Part shown: piece after piece, positions 19,188-29,037 of the stretch
Layout of the letters: every line of letters starts with the position of its first letter
Numbering within the stretch: position 1 is the stretch's first letter
DNA from: Auritidibacter ignavus
GTDB lineage: Bacteria; Actinomycetota; Actinomycetes; Actinomycetales; Micrococcaceae
DNA length: 48,845 nucleotides
Direction of reading: 5' to 3'
Assembly (NCBI RefSeq): GCF_003703835.1
Contig: NZ_RDQR01000021.1
Location: 1 to 48,845 of the forward strand
Program-made: the position numbers and the translations under genes
Notes under the pieces: model-generated
The model's database searches: none
What the model was told of the DNA's origin: nothing
Seen by the model: the letters and a program-made list of their open reading frames with translations, nothing else

Positions 19188-22100
19188 GTGCCTACACCCC
19201 ACGTCACCGCTGTCGTTTTAGCTCAAACCATCACCGGTGGTCTGCCCGAAACTGTCGCTTCCGTCCTGGGACAGCATCGGGTTCCCGACCAGCTGGTGGT
19301 GGTCACCTCGGCAACTGTCGACGCTGAGGAGCTCGACCGTGTCAATGTCCTATGTATTGATGCGGACATGGACTGGCACCATCTGATCCACCCCGACCCC
19401 TCGTCCACGTCGCTGGCGACGGCGTTGCGCAATCTCCCCAAGAACGGCCAGGTAGGAGAACCGGGCGAGCAACAGTCTGATTGGCTGTGGCTGATGACCA
19501 ACTCGACCGTGGCTCAACCCAACGCGCTGCAAGCGGTGCTGAACGAAACGGAAGTCTCGCCTTCGGTGTATATTGCCGGGGCGAAACAGGTCGCCTTTGA
19601 GGACCCGCGCCAGCTTCACGACGTGGGCCTGACCGTCTCCACCCGGGGTGAGACCTACACGCTGGTGGAACCCGGTGAATTAGACCAGGGCCAGTACGAC
19701 GACCGGTCTGATGTCTTTGCCGTCTCGGTGCCCGGCATGCTAGTTCGGGCAGATATCTGGAACAAACTCGACGGTTTTGACCGCCTCAGCCCCGCGCTGT
19801 CTCGCGGAGTAGATCTCTGCTGGCGGGCCCGGCTGGCTGGTGGTCGCGTCGTGGTGGTTCCCTCGGCGGTGATCGAGAACTTCGACGACGACCAGATTCT
19901 GCAACGAATTGAAGCGATCAACGAACGTCGCCAGCACCAGGCCGAGCAGGACCAGTCTGAGCAAGGGCAATCCGAACAAGACCACGTCGAACAAGACCCC
20001 ACCTCAACGTCAACGACGACCGTGCCGATGCCCGACAGCCCGGGGGTGGCCGAATACCAAGAGTCGGCAACCTGGTTGCGCATCAAACACTGCCCCGGTG
20101 CCACCCTGATTGTGCTGTGGCTGTGGGTGCTGATCTCTAGTTTCGGTATTTTGCTCGGCTCTCTGGTCGTGAAAGCGCCCGGCGTGGGCTTTGACCGTTT
20201 CCGCGGGATCTGGCGCGCCGGAAGTCACCCGATCCGGCTGGCTCGCTCCATCTCTCGGGCCTCCGAAACCCGCACAATGAGCCTCTCGGCCGTCGATGAC
20301 CTCCGGGCAGATCCTGCCGAAATCCGCAACTTCCGACGTTCGCTGGTTGCAGAAGACGAACCTGAGTTCACCATCGGTGACGGTACCGGCTCCACCAGCG
20401 CGCCAGCGCAAGACGAACCCACCGGCGGGCACGACGAATTCGTCGCACTGGCCACCCCCGAGCGCAACTGGGTCGGGCTCGGTGCGGTCGCTTTGCTTCT
20501 TGGTTTGGGTGCGCTCAGCCTGATCGGGTTGCGTGCCTTTTTTGGCACACCGGCCCTGAGCGGCGGGTCCTTAGTGCCGGTGACAGCCGGCATCACCGAG
20601 CTGATCGACACCGGTTTCGCCGCCTTCGCGCCCGTTGCCGCCGGTGCGTCCGGCTATACGGGTCCTTCCATCTGGATTCTGGTGTTGCTGGCCCTGACCG
20701 GCTCGGCCTCCATCGCCGTAACCACCCTAATGATGCTAGCGATGCCACTGTCCGGTATCGCCGCTTGGGCCATGGCTGGGGCGATCACCCGACGCCGGGG
20801 CGCCCGCGTGGTGATCGGACTGTTCTGGGGGCTTGCACCCACTTTGTTGATCTCCCTCGGACAGGGCCGGTTCTTCGCTGTTGTGGCCCACCTGCTCTTG
20901 CCGTTGCTCGTGCTGGCCGTCATCCGCGCCACCGGTTCCGCCAGGCCCCGCCGGGCGCCGTCACTGATCGGAGCCTCCGCCAACCCCGATGTGAGGACCG
21001 TGACCTCTCGCCCCGGATTTGGCGGGGCATTATCCTGGACCGCATCCGGCTGGGTGGCGATCCTGATGGCGCTGATTACCGCCGCTGCACCGGTGTTGCT
21101 CCTGCCCCTCGTGCTGATCGTGGTCCTGCTGGCATCCTTTGTGGGCACCCGTGGCAAAACGCTGTGGTGGACCCCGCTACTAAGCCTGTTACTGATGGTC
21201 CCGGTGCTCTTCACGCAATGGAATAATCTGCGCGCCATCTTCGCCGATCCCGGTGTACCCCAGGGCTATCTGCCCGCCAACCTTCTGGAACAGCTCCTGG
21301 GTTTCCCCGAAGCCCTAGACCCCCACGGCGGAGTCGCCAGCCTACCCTGGCTGAGTGACTGGTTACCGCAGATCCCGTGGGCCGGGATTATCGTGGCGGT
21401 GATCAGCCTGCCGGTGCTACTCTTGGCGATCTGCGGTGCCTTCCACCGTGGTGTCAGCGGTGTCCATGCGCGTGTGGGGTTGCTGATCGCTGCCGCTGGG
21501 TTGCTGACCGGATGGTTGGCGACCACGGTTCCCGTCTCGGTGGATAGCGCGGGAACCCCGGTATTGATATACACCGGCACCGCCGTCTCGTTGACCGGAG
21601 TCGGGCTTCTCATGGCCGCCTGTAGCGGACTCGAGGTCCTCATTCGGGCCTCGACCGCTCTTCACGTCATCGCGGTCAGCACCGGATTGGTGACCAGCCT
21701 GGTCGCGGCCATGGTGTGGTTGATCCCCTCGGTGGTTCCGCACGACATCTTAGACGATGCCCGCCAAGACGCCGCGACCACGGTCACCTTGGAAACCGCC
21801 AACCCTGACCCGAGCTTTGCCGACCTGACCGCCCAACGTCTGATCACCGGTTTCCCAGTGCGCACCCTTCCGGCTACCGCCGCCGATCAGGGCACCTCAC
21901 CGGTCAACACCCGCACGCTGGTATTAGAACGCACCCATGACGGCATGAACGCCACCCTGGTCACCGGTGCCGGTGCTTCGCTACAGGACTACTACGGAAC
22001 CTGGACCTCGCGGGCGCTGACCGGGCCCCTCTTCAATCCTGAAGTCGCCACTGCCGATGAGGCCGATGAAACCCTCCGCTCGGTGGCAGCGACTCTGACC

Positions 22101-22886
22101 TCTGAGTCTGGTGGGGACCCCCGCCAGCAACTAGAAGACCTCGGCGTTGGCTTCGTCGTGCTCCGCGACCCTGATGGGGGAGAGGCTTCCATCGCGTCCT
22201 CGGTCGACGCCATCACCGGGCTGGCCCCGGTCGGACTGACCTCAGAAGGGTGGCTGTGGCGGGTGAACGCTCGCACCGATGACCAGCAAGACCAAGGTCT
22301 CGCCGTGCTGGCCACAGAGTACACCGGTCAGCACAGTAGCGGCGTGAATACCGCAGCGATGCGTATCACCCGCGAGGACGGACAACCGGTCTGGCTGGTG
22401 GGCTCCGATGGTCTGGATGGCCAGGCCCAGTTCCCCGAGGTCCTTCCCACCAACCTCACCGAGGACTCCGAGCAGCCGTTACGCTTGACCCTGGCCTACC
22501 GCGCCGATCCCGGATGGCACGCCGAGCTTGACGGCGAACCGCTCACTGCCGTTACCGGCGAGAATTCTGGTTGGCACCAGCAGTTTGAGCTACCGGACGA
22601 CGTGGCCGGCAAACAGCTACGTGTCAGCTACGATCCGGGGCTGTTCACCTGGTATTGGCTGATTCCTGCCGTGGCGCTACTGGCCACGATACTGTTGGCC
22701 ATCCCCTCGCCGGTCACTCGCCGTCGCCCCAGTGCCCCGTCCTCGCAGGCGGGTCCCGGTCAGACCAACGACCTCGGTCTGTCCGATTCCGAGGACCCCT
22801 CCCATGCAACTCCCGCCGATGCCGAGGCCGATGCCTTCGGGTTTGGCCCCTACACGCCTGATGACTCCTGTAGCGGAAGGCAATGA
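19188..22886 (+). CDS. Large membrane glycosyltransferase (GT2 N-terminal domain)
   Basis: 1232 residues. Residues 1-240 form a GT-A family 2 glycosyltransferase domain (ADMDWHHL acidic motif; PGMLVRADIWNKLDGFD and GVDLCWRARLAGG). There is a charged Gln/Glu repeat linker near 245-275, a membrane helix near 310, about a dozen helices between 430 and 860, and an extracytoplasmic region that ends with a final helix near 1165 and a Pro/Ser-rich tail. The layout suggests a polymer synthase or arabinofuranosyl/galactosyl-type enzyme that works with the downstream DUF5719 protein and nearby LCP protein. GTG at 19188 follows the whiB stop by 11 bases, so they are likely co-transcribed. Confidence 0.85.
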   Translation: MPTPHVTAVVLAQTITGGLPETVASVLGQHRVPDQLVVVTSATVDAEELDRVNVLCIDADMDWHHLIHPDPSSTSLATALRNLPKNGQVGEPGEQQSDWLWLMTNSTVAQPNALQAVLNETEVSPSVYIAGAKQVAFEDPRQLHDVGLTVSTRGETYTLVEPGELDQGQYDDRSDVFAVSVPGMLVRADIWNKLDGFDRLSPALSRGVDLCWRARLAGGRVVVVPSAVIENFDDDQILQRIEAINERRQHQAEQDQSEQGQSEQDHVEQDPTSTSTTTVPMPDSPGVAEYQESATWLRIKHCPGATLIVLWLWVLISSFGILLGSLVVKAPGVGFDRFRGIWRAGSHPIRLARSISRASETRTMSLSAVDDLRADPAEIRNFRRSLVAEDEPEFTIGDGTGSTSAPAQDEPTGGHDEFVALATPERNWVGLGAVALLLGLGALSLIGLRAFFGTPALSGGSLVPVTAGITELIDTGFAAFAPVAAGASGYTGPSIWILVLLALTGSASIAVTTLMMLAMPLSGIAAWAMAGAITRRRGARVVIGLFWGLAPTLLISLGQGRFFAVVAHLLLPLLVLAVIRATGSARPRRAPSLIGASANPDVRTVTSRPGFGGALSWTASGWVAILMALITAAAPVLLLPLVLIVVLLASFVGTRGKTLWWTPLLSLLLMVPVLFTQWNNLRAIFADPGVPQGYLPANLLEQLLGFPEALDPHGGVASLPWLSDWLPQIPWAGIIVAVISLPVLLLAICGAFHRGVSGVHARVGLLIAAAGLLTGWLATTVPVSVDSAGTPVLIYTGTAVSLTGVGLLMAACSGLEVLIRASTALHVIAVSTGLVTSLVAAMVWLIPSVVPHDILDDARQDAATTVTLETANPDPSFADLTAQRLITGFPVRTLPATAADQGTSPVNTRTLVLERTHDGMNATLVTGAGASLQDYYGTWTSRALTGPLFNPEVATADEADETLRSVAATLTSESGGDPRQQLEDLGVGFVVLRDPDGGEASIASSVDAITGLAPVGLTSEGWLWRVNARTDDQQDQGLAVLATEYTGQHSSGVNTAAMRITREDGQPVWLVGSDGLDGQAQFPEVLPTNLTEDSEQPLRLTLAYRADPGWHAELDGEPLTAVTGENSGWHQQFELPDDVAGKQLRVSYDPGLFTWYWLIPAVALLATILLAIPSPVTRRRPSAPSSQAGPGQTNDLGLSDSEDPSHATPADAEADAFGFGPYTPDDSCSGRQ

Positions 22887-24709
22887 TCCCCATGACCGAC
22901 CACGAAACACCATCGTCCGATCACACCGACCGCACCGAGCCTGTCGAAAACGCTGAGCGCCTCCGCCAGGATCGCTCTCGAGCTAGGCGAGGTCGTCGTG
23001 CAGCCTCCGGGGAGAACCTTGTCGCTGAACAATACGCAGAGGCCCGCGGCGCTCGTCGTCGCGCGGTACGACGCGATCAGGCGCTGAAACGGTACCGTAA
23101 AGAGTCCGCCCGCGCGAAAACCGGTTCCTCAACCCGACGGATGTGGATCAGCGCCCTAGCGGGTGTCGGTGCACTGGTCGTGGTGGGCGGGATCATCGGT
23201 GCCCACCAGGTGATCGATACCGCGCCGGTCTCTCTCGATACCTCGGCCCGTCCAGCCTCCATCCCCTCGGCACCGTCCCAGAGCGTCTGTGCCCCGGCCC
23301 CACGGCTACCCGCCGGGGCCGGAGAAGGCGAAGACGTGCAGTTCTCCCCGGTGTCTTCCGACGCAGCCACCTCCATCAATGTGGCCGCCCGATCGGATCT
23401 GGCCGGAACCATCTCCGGACTGACTTTGCGGGCCAGCACCGACAGCGGTGTACCCGAAGATGCTGATGCCGAGGCCGGCGAGGACGCCGAAGAGCTCTCG
23501 GCATCGCAACCCGAAGAAGTCCAACAGGGTGAACCCGCCAGCGCTGGAGCCGATGGAACCCCGGTGCGCCGGGCCCTGATTTCCCAGAATTCCGACGCGC
23601 TGGCAGACGAGGGCATCGCCGGAGTCATCGCCGCTGAACCCCTCGGCGGTTCCCCCGCCGTGGTGGCGGGCTCCTCGGAATTCACCGCCTCAGACGGCGA
23701 CCTGCACGGCTTGAGTCTCTCCGGTTGTACCCCGGCCAGTCACCAGCAGTGGCTTACCGGCGCTGATACCACAATCGGAACCACCTCGGTGCTGTCCGTG
23801 ACGAACCCCTCAGCCTCGGCTACCGCCGTCGACATCTCGCTCTACGACACCGATGGTCCCGTAGCGGCCACGGGAGTCTCCGGAATTACCCTGGCACCGG
23901 ACCAGACCCGTAGTTTCGTGCTGGGTGGCCTCGCTGCCGATGCCTCCGACCTGGCAGTGGGGATCTCCTCCACCGGCGGGGCGGTTTCCGCCTCGATCCA
24001 GCACCACCGCCTCGACGGGGTGGACCCGGTAGGAGTTGACACCATCCAAGCTGTGGACTCCCTGGAGAACCGAGTGGTGATCCCCGGGATTGTCGTGGAT
24101 CCCGACAACGACACCGCCGGTGCCGACCCCAGCCTCAGTATTGCTTCTCCATTAGCGGACGCATCGGTCGAGGTCCAGATCGTCGACGAAGACGGTGTGG
24201 TCGCCGGCGCGGTTCCCGACACGGTCGACGTCGATACCGCAACGGTGTCCACCCTCGATTTGAGCGAACTAGATACCGGGACCTATTCGGTCTACCTGGT
24301 CTCCGATGCGCCTGTGGTCGCCGCCGGCACCGGGACCACCTCGGATACCGGACCCGACCACGAAGTGTCCTCGGTAGCCTCGGCCCCGGCTTTAGGCTTC
24401 GACCAGGTGGTACCCTTTGGATCAGCCGGTGACTCGCAGCTGGTTTTCACCGCCCCCGAAGACGCCGAAGTCACCGTCACACCGATCGATCACGAGGGCG
24501 AGATCGGGGAAGACCAGACCGAAACTATAGCCGCCAACACTTCCGTGCCGGTCAGCTTTGACGACGACGCCGCCGGTGTTGAAATTTCGACAGATTCCTC
24601 GGAAGTCTACGCTGCCGTGACCACAACGTCCTCGCAGGGAATTTCGGCCTATCCGGTGGTGGGGCCACAAGCAGCTCCGGCCGGTGCCCCGGTGCGAGTC
24701 GGCTGGTAA
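22883..24709 (+). CDS. DUF5719 family membrane-anchored protein
   Basis: 608 residues. A basic cytoplasmic N terminus (about 1-85) rich in Arg is followed by a single membrane segment near 90-115 and a large acidic, Thr/Ser/Val-rich extracellular beta-type region. Its ATG overlaps the end of the glycosyltransferase gene by four bases, so translation is coupled. DUF5719 proteins occur next to this glycosyltransferase in actinobacteria. The function is unknown; the pairing suggests a scaffold or partner of the glycosyltransferase (inference). Confidence 0.72.
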   Translation: MIPMTDHETPSSDHTDRTEPVENAERLRQDRSRARRGRRAASGENLVAEQYAEARGARRRAVRRDQALKRYRKESARAKTGSSTRRMWISALAGVGALVVVGGIIGAHQVIDTAPVSLDTSARPASIPSAPSQSVCAPAPRLPAGAGEGEDVQFSPVSSDAATSINVAARSDLAGTISGLTLRASTDSGVPEDADAEAGEDAEELSASQPEEVQQGEPASAGADGTPVRRALISQNSDALADEGIAGVIAAEPLGGSPAVVAGSSEFTASDGDLHGLSLSGCTPASHQQWLTGADTTIGTTSVLSVTNPSASATAVDISLYDTDGPVAATGVSGITLAPDQTRSFVLGGLAADASDLAVGISSTGGAVSASIQHHRLDGVDPVGVDTIQAVDSLENRVVIPGIVVDPDNDTAGADPSLSIASPLADASVEVQIVDEDGVVAGAVPDTVDVDTATVSTLDLSELDTGTYSVYLVSDAPVVAAGTGTTSDTGPDHEVSSVASAPALGFDQVVPFGSAGDSQLVFTAPEDAEVTVTPIDHEGEIGEDQTETIAANTSVPVSFDDDAAGVEISTDSSEVYAAVTTTSSQGISAYPVVGPQAAPAGAPVRVGW

Positions 24710-24814
24710 CAGGCCGGCCCTATCTGTCCTGCAAGCGATATCGACGGCCACCGGGCGTTGGGCCGGGCGTGGTGTTGGTGAAATCCACCAGGTACCGCGA
24801 GTACAGTATGTGGA

Positions 24815-25339
24815 GTGGCAACCATACGACAGTGTTCGAAAACAGGGTGTAAATCTCCGGCAGCAGCGACGCTGACCTTCAACTACCGTGATTCCACGGT
24901 CGTGGTCGGTCCCATGTCGCAACGAGCCGAACCACACGCCCATGACCTGTGCGCTCGCCACGCTGTGGAAATGACCGCCCCGGTGGGATGGGAAATGATG
25001 CGGTTATTCCCCGATGAGAACGCGGTTCCCACCCCGGAACCGGTCGCCGATCCAGATGATTTGCTCGCGCTGGCCCATGCGGTGAGTCGGCCCTCCACCG
25101 ACCCTGCCCAGACAGAATCCGAGCCACCCGAGGCCTCATCGACCACCGAGGAACTCGACAAAGACCCCGGTCGCACGGATCGTAGTGTTGAATCGGCACA
25201 CACCGATACTGCCTCCGGTTTACGTCGCCCTGAAGCTATGGGGCCCGAGGGGCCGGCGCGACCGTTACACGCCTCCGGTGGAGAAGCTCCCGGGCTACGG
25301 CTGGTCAAACAACCCCGCCCCCGGTATCGCGAAAGCTGA
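24815..25339 (+). CDS. DUF3499 family protein
   Basis: 174 residues. The first 70 residues carry a zinc-ribbon-like pattern, CSKTGC near residues 7-12 and HDLCARHA near 43-50, that defines DUF3499; the remainder is acidic, Ser/Thr/Pro-rich and probably disordered. Function is unknown. The start is a GTG; no strong ribosome binding site. It follows DUF5719 and precedes sahH, as in related actinobacteria. Confidence 0.75.
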   Translation: MATIRQCSKTGCKSPAAATLTFNYRDSTVVVGPMSQRAEPHAHDLCARHAVEMTAPVGWEMMRLFPDENAVPTPEPVADPDDLLALAHAVSRPSTDPAQTESEPPEASSTTEELDKDPGRTDRSVESAHTDTASGLRRPEAMGPEGPARPLHASGGEAPGLRLVKQPRPRYRES

Positions 25340-25421
25340 ATCTGCCAGAACATTCTGGTCGTCATGTCGAAATTTACCGTCTGAGGCCCACCATCGTCCT
25401 GTACCGGATACGCTGGGAGTT

Positions 25422-26948
25422 ATGAGCATTAACCCTGCAGCAGATCCTGCCTTCTCTAATCCCACGACCGTTGCCAACGCGCCCTTTGATTTCGCGATTC
25501 GTGACATCAATCTCGCAGCAGCTGGCCGGCACCAAATCCGGCTGGCCGAACAAGAAATGCCGGGCTTGATGGCCCTGCGGGAAGAATACGGGGAATCCCA
25601 ACCACTAGCCGGGGCCCGTATTGCCGGGTCGATTCACATGACGGTCCAGACCGCCGTGCTCATCGAGACTTTGGTGGCCCTGGGGGCCGAGGTGCGTTGG
25701 GCCTCGTGCAATATTTTCTCCACCCAGGACGAAGCCGCAGCTGCCATTGTGGTCGGTGAGGGCACTCCCCAGGCCCCCGCCGGGGTGCCGGTATTTGCCT
25801 GGAAGAATGAGTCTTTGGCCGAATACTGGTGGGCAGCAGATCAAATCTTTGCCTGGCCTGAGGGGACCGAACCAAACATGATCCTCGACGATGGCGGAGA
25901 CGCCACCATGCTGGTGCACAAAGGCGTGGAATGTGAAGCCGCAGGAGCAGTTCCGTCTCCCAGCGAAGAGGACTCGGAAGAATATGGTGAGGTGCTCAAG
26001 GTCCTGGCCGCCTCCCTGGAGGCCGACCCGCAACGTTTCACCCGTCTGTCGCGCGAACTACGCGGCGTGACCGAAGAGACCACCACCGGTGTACTGCGGT
26101 TGAACCAGTTGGCTGAATCCGGTGAGTTGTTATTCCCTGCTATGAACGTCAACGACTCGGTCACCAAGTCTAAGTTCGATAATAAGTACGGCATTCGCCA
26201 CTCGTTACCCGACGGCATTAACCGTGGCACCGACGTGTTGCTGGGAGGCAAGACGGTCGTGGTGGCTGGGTATGGTGACGTGGGCAAGGGAGCAGCCGAG
26301 GCCCTCTCCGGTCAAGGCTCTCGAGTGATCGTCACCGAGATCGACCCGATTACCGCCCTGCAGGCGGCCATGGATGGCTACCAAGTGGCTCGGTTGGAAG
26401 ACGTGGTCTCTACCGCCGATATTTTCATCACTGCTACCGGTGGCCGGGACATTATCATGGCCGAGCACATGCAACAGATGAAAGATAAAGCCATCGTCGG
26501 AAACGTCGGGCACTTCGATAATGAGATCGATATGGCCGGTCTCGCCCGGATTCCCGGAATTAAGAAAGTGGAAATCAAACCGCAGGTCCACGAATGGGTT
26601 TTCGAACCCGGCACTGAGAACGAGCACTCGGTGATTGTGCTTTCTGAGGGGCGACTGCTGAACCTGGGCAACGCCACCGGCCACCCTTCTTTCGTGATGT
26701 CAGCATCGTTCACAAACCAGGTGATGGCTCAGATCGAGCTCTTCCACTCTCAAGGTGATGCCGGTTCGATTACCGGCCAGACGTATCCGGTAGGGGTCTA
26801 CACGCTACCGCGCATTCTTGACGAAAAGGTCGCACGGTTGCATCTTGGGGCCCTTGGGGCGCAACTGACCGAATTGACAAAGACACAGGCCGAGTACCTG
26901 GGCGTCGACGTCGCGGGGCCGTATAAGTCCGAGGACTACCGCTACTGA
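25422..26948 (+). CDS. ahcY: Adenosylhomocysteinase
   Basis: 508 residues from the ATG at 25422, preferred because the family begins shortly before the [23 protein letters not shown] block; the frame is open from 25185. It hydrolyses S-adenosylhomocysteine to adenosine and homocysteine in the methyl cycle. Motifs are [15 protein letters not shown] (substrate), [11 protein letters not shown] (NAD-binding Rossmann loop) and the C-terminal YKSEDYRY, which is family-typical. The length with an insert near residues 150-190 is that of the actinobacterial/eukaryotic subfamily (about 490-500). Confidence 0.95.
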   Translation: MSINPAADPAFSNPTTVANAPFDFAIRDINLAAAGRHQIRLAEQEMPGLMALREEYGESQPLAGARIAGSIHMTVQTAVLIETLVALGAEVRWASCNIFSTQDEAAAAIVVGEGTPQAPAGVPVFAWKNESLAEYWWAADQIFAWPEGTEPNMILDDGGDATMLVHKGVECEAAGAVPSPSEEDSEEYGEVLKVLAASLEADPQRFTRLSRELRGVTEETTTGVLRLNQLAESGELLFPAMNVNDSVTKSKFDNKYGIRHSLPDGINRGTDVLLGGKTVVVAGYGDVGKGAAEALSGQGSRVIVTEIDPITALQAAMDGYQVARLEDVVSTADIFITATGGRDIIMAEHMQQMKDKAIVGNVGHFDNEIDMAGLARIPGIKKVEIKPQVHEWVFEPGTENEHSVIVLSEGRLLNLGNATGHPSFVMSASFTNQVMAQIELFHSQGDAGSITGQTYPVGVYTLPRILDEKVARLHLGALGAQLTELTKTQAEYLGVDVAGPYKSEDYRY

Positions 26949-26967
26949 CCCCTGTTGACGAGTAGCG

Positions 26968-27017
26968 ACGGCCGGTACCGGAGCGGGTATAGATACTCCT
27001 TTTCCGGTGCCGGCCGT
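26968..27017. terminator. Bidirectional terminator hairpin between ahcY and RDD gene
   Basis: ACGGCCGGTACCGG (26968-26981) pairs with CCGGTGCCGGCCGT (27004-27017): 14 bp, one G-T wobble, 22-base loop. It is centrally placed between two convergent genes. Confidence 0.65.
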
Positions 27018-27025
27018 GGTCGCGC

Positions 27026-27823
27026 TTAGTGTTGGTTGAGCTCAGCTGAGAGCTGGCGCTGGGACTGCTGACGGCTGATCAATAGCTGATAGTCACGATT
27101 GCGTCGTTCGGCCACGACCGCGTGGAGATACACCGTCGGCGGTGTTTGTGCAGGTGGCGCCGGGGAGACATAAGGATCCACTAGTTGAAGCAACCGTTGG
27201 GTATGCAGGTTCTGGGCCTGTGGGGTCATCCGCGAAAAGTTTCGCAAGTACTGGTTGATTTCTACCAGTAATTCATCGGGTATGCGTCCTACATCGGCGA
27301 TCTGAGCCCAACGATGTAGTTCCGCTGGCACGGTTGGCAACGGCTCAGGTAGTCGCGGTTGCCGGTCGTGAATCACATAGGTTCCTGCCATCATGTCGCC
27401 GAGACGTTTTCCGCGATCATTGAGAATGGCACTCATCAGTGCCACGGAGCCCAAGGTCAGCAACAATTCGAAAAACCCGCTCAGCGTCCGGATGAGGCTG
27501 TGCCGAAAAACGACGGCTCCGCCGTCGTCACGGATTACTCGGGTGCCGAAAACCAATTTGCCCACCGATTTTCCGCCCGAGACCGTTTCCACCGTGAGGG
27601 GAATTAGCACGAACCAGAAGACAACGGTGAGAAGGCTAAACATTCCCAACGCGGCCATATCTAACTGTTCGATGACGCTGGCCAAGACAACAAAAGTGGC
27701 CCACAGTCCGACCGCACTGAGCAAAATGTCGATGATTGTCGACATGCCACGCACGAAGACGGTAGCTGGGTTCAAATGCAGAAGAACCGCCTGACCGGTC
27801 ACGACCGAGGTGGAGTTGCTCAC
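27026..27823 (-). CDS. RDD family membrane protein
   Basis: 265 residues. An RDD domain with about three hydrophobic segments occupies the N-terminal two thirds, including the GKSVGKLVFGTRVI and GGAVVFRHSLIRT stretches that are typical of the family. A soluble C-terminal tail of about 110 residues ends the protein. RDD proteins are proposed transporters or membrane accessories; function here is unknown. It is divergent from the SpoIIM gene, a common pairing in actinobacteria. Confidence 0.8.
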   Translation of the reverse strand: MSNSTSVVTGQAVLLHLNPATVFVRGMSTIIDILLSAVGLWATFVVLASVIEQLDMAALGMFSLLTVVFWFVLIPLTVETVSGGKSVGKLVFGTRVIRDDGGAVVFRHSLIRTLSGFFELLLTLGSVALMSAILNDRGKRLGDMMAGTYVIHDRQPRLPEPLPTVPAELHRWAQIADVGRIPDELLVEINQYLRNFSRMTPQAQNLHTQRLLQLVDPYVSPAPPAQTPPTVYLHAVVAERRNRDYQLLISRQQSQRQLSAELNQH

Positions 27824-27887
27824 GGCACCAAACTTTCGACTCGCTGAAGTGATGGTACTTCTTCAGCATAGCGGGTAGCCTGGCCTC

Positions 27888-28880
27888 GTGGACTTAGAGG
27901 CATACACGGCAGTGAATCGCGGTGACTGGGAGCGGCTTCAGACCTTGTCGAGAACCCGCCGACTCAGTGCGGCCGAAATCGATGAGCTGACCGAGCTCTA
28001 TGGGGTGGCATCCACGCACCTGTCGGTCATCCAAGCCCAAGACCCACATGGCCCCCAGGCTCGCGGACTGTCACTCATTGTCGCCGGCGCCCGACAACGG
28101 CTCAGCTCTACCCCGGGAGATTTTACCCGCGCGTTTACGGACTTTGTGATCTATCGGCTCCCGTATGCTTTCTACACAATTCGCTGGTTGACTCTTGTGC
28201 TCGGGGCGCTCTTTTGTGCGGTAGCCACCGCTTATGGGGCTTGGGTGTATCAACACCCCGAAGTCGCCAATGCTCTGATGTCCGAACAACAACAAGAAAT
28301 CTACGTGGAACACGAGTTTGTGGGTTATTACTCGCAGAACCCTGCCGCTTCCTTCGCTGGACAAGTCTGGACCAATAACGCCTGGATCGCCGCCCAAGAG
28401 GTTGCCTTCGGGATTACCGGGTTCTTCGTGCCTGTAGTGCTCTACCTTAACGCGGCGAATGTCGGGGTTGCTGGTGGCATCATGGCCCGCCACGGTGAAA
28501 CTGACACCTTCTTCAATTACATTCTGCCCCACGGCTATATGGAACTTACCGCCATTTTTATTGCCGGCGCTGCCGGGCTGTACATCTTTTGGTCCTGGGT
28601 GGCGCCGGGCCGACACACCAGGTTGTTTTCCTTAGCCAGAGCGGGGCGAATGTTGATTACCGTGGCCATCGGTTTGGTGGTCGTGCTCTTTGTTTCTGGC
28701 CTGGTCGAAGGGTTCGTGACCCCCGCCGAGATACCCGACGTCTTGCGTCACGGTATTGGCCTGCTGGTTCTTGCCGCTTATTGGTGCTACACCTGGATTC
28801 TGGGAGCTCGGGCGGCACGGATGAACTTGGACGCCGACGTGGGGCAATACGATGGTGGAACCGTAGAACTAACCGCCTAA
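27888..28880 (+). CDS. Stage II sporulation protein M (SpoIIM/DUF95) family membrane protein
   Basis: 330 residues with about five membrane helices in the second half, and an N-terminal cytoplasmic helical part starting with LEAYTAVNRGDWERL, typical of actinobacterial SpoIIM-like proteins. FFNYILPHGYMELTAIFIAGAAG is the conserved HGxxE block (residues about 205-228). No sporulation genes are nearby, so it is a membrane protein of unknown role rather than evidence of sporulation. GTG start at 27888. Confidence 0.8.
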   Translation: MDLEAYTAVNRGDWERLQTLSRTRRLSAAEIDELTELYGVASTHLSVIQAQDPHGPQARGLSLIVAGARQRLSSTPGDFTRAFTDFVIYRLPYAFYTIRWLTLVLGALFCAVATAYGAWVYQHPEVANALMSEQQQEIYVEHEFVGYYSQNPAASFAGQVWTNNAWIAAQEVAFGITGFFVPVVLYLNAANVGVAGGIMARHGETDTFFNYILPHGYMELTAIFIAGAAGLYIFWSWVAPGRHTRLFSLARAGRMLITVAIGLVVVLFVSGLVEGFVTPAEIPDVLRHGIGLLVLAAYWCYTWILGARAARMNLDADVGQYDGGTVELTA

Positions 28881-29037
28881 ATTCGGACTTTCACGCTGGC
28901 TGGAGCTCTCTCAGCACACCATTTCCGCCACGTGTCGGTGTGGCCTAGAAATGACCGGGGTAGCGACGACTACTGTGGGGGACAACGAGTGCTACCCGTT
29001 GCTATTCACCCGCGCCGCGGAAAGAGGTTTCTTGTCG

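Noticed and set aside
25185-25421. N-terminal extension of the ahcY product
   Set aside because: Overlaps DUF3499 coding sequence and does not resemble the family; the ATG at 25422 gives the normal length.
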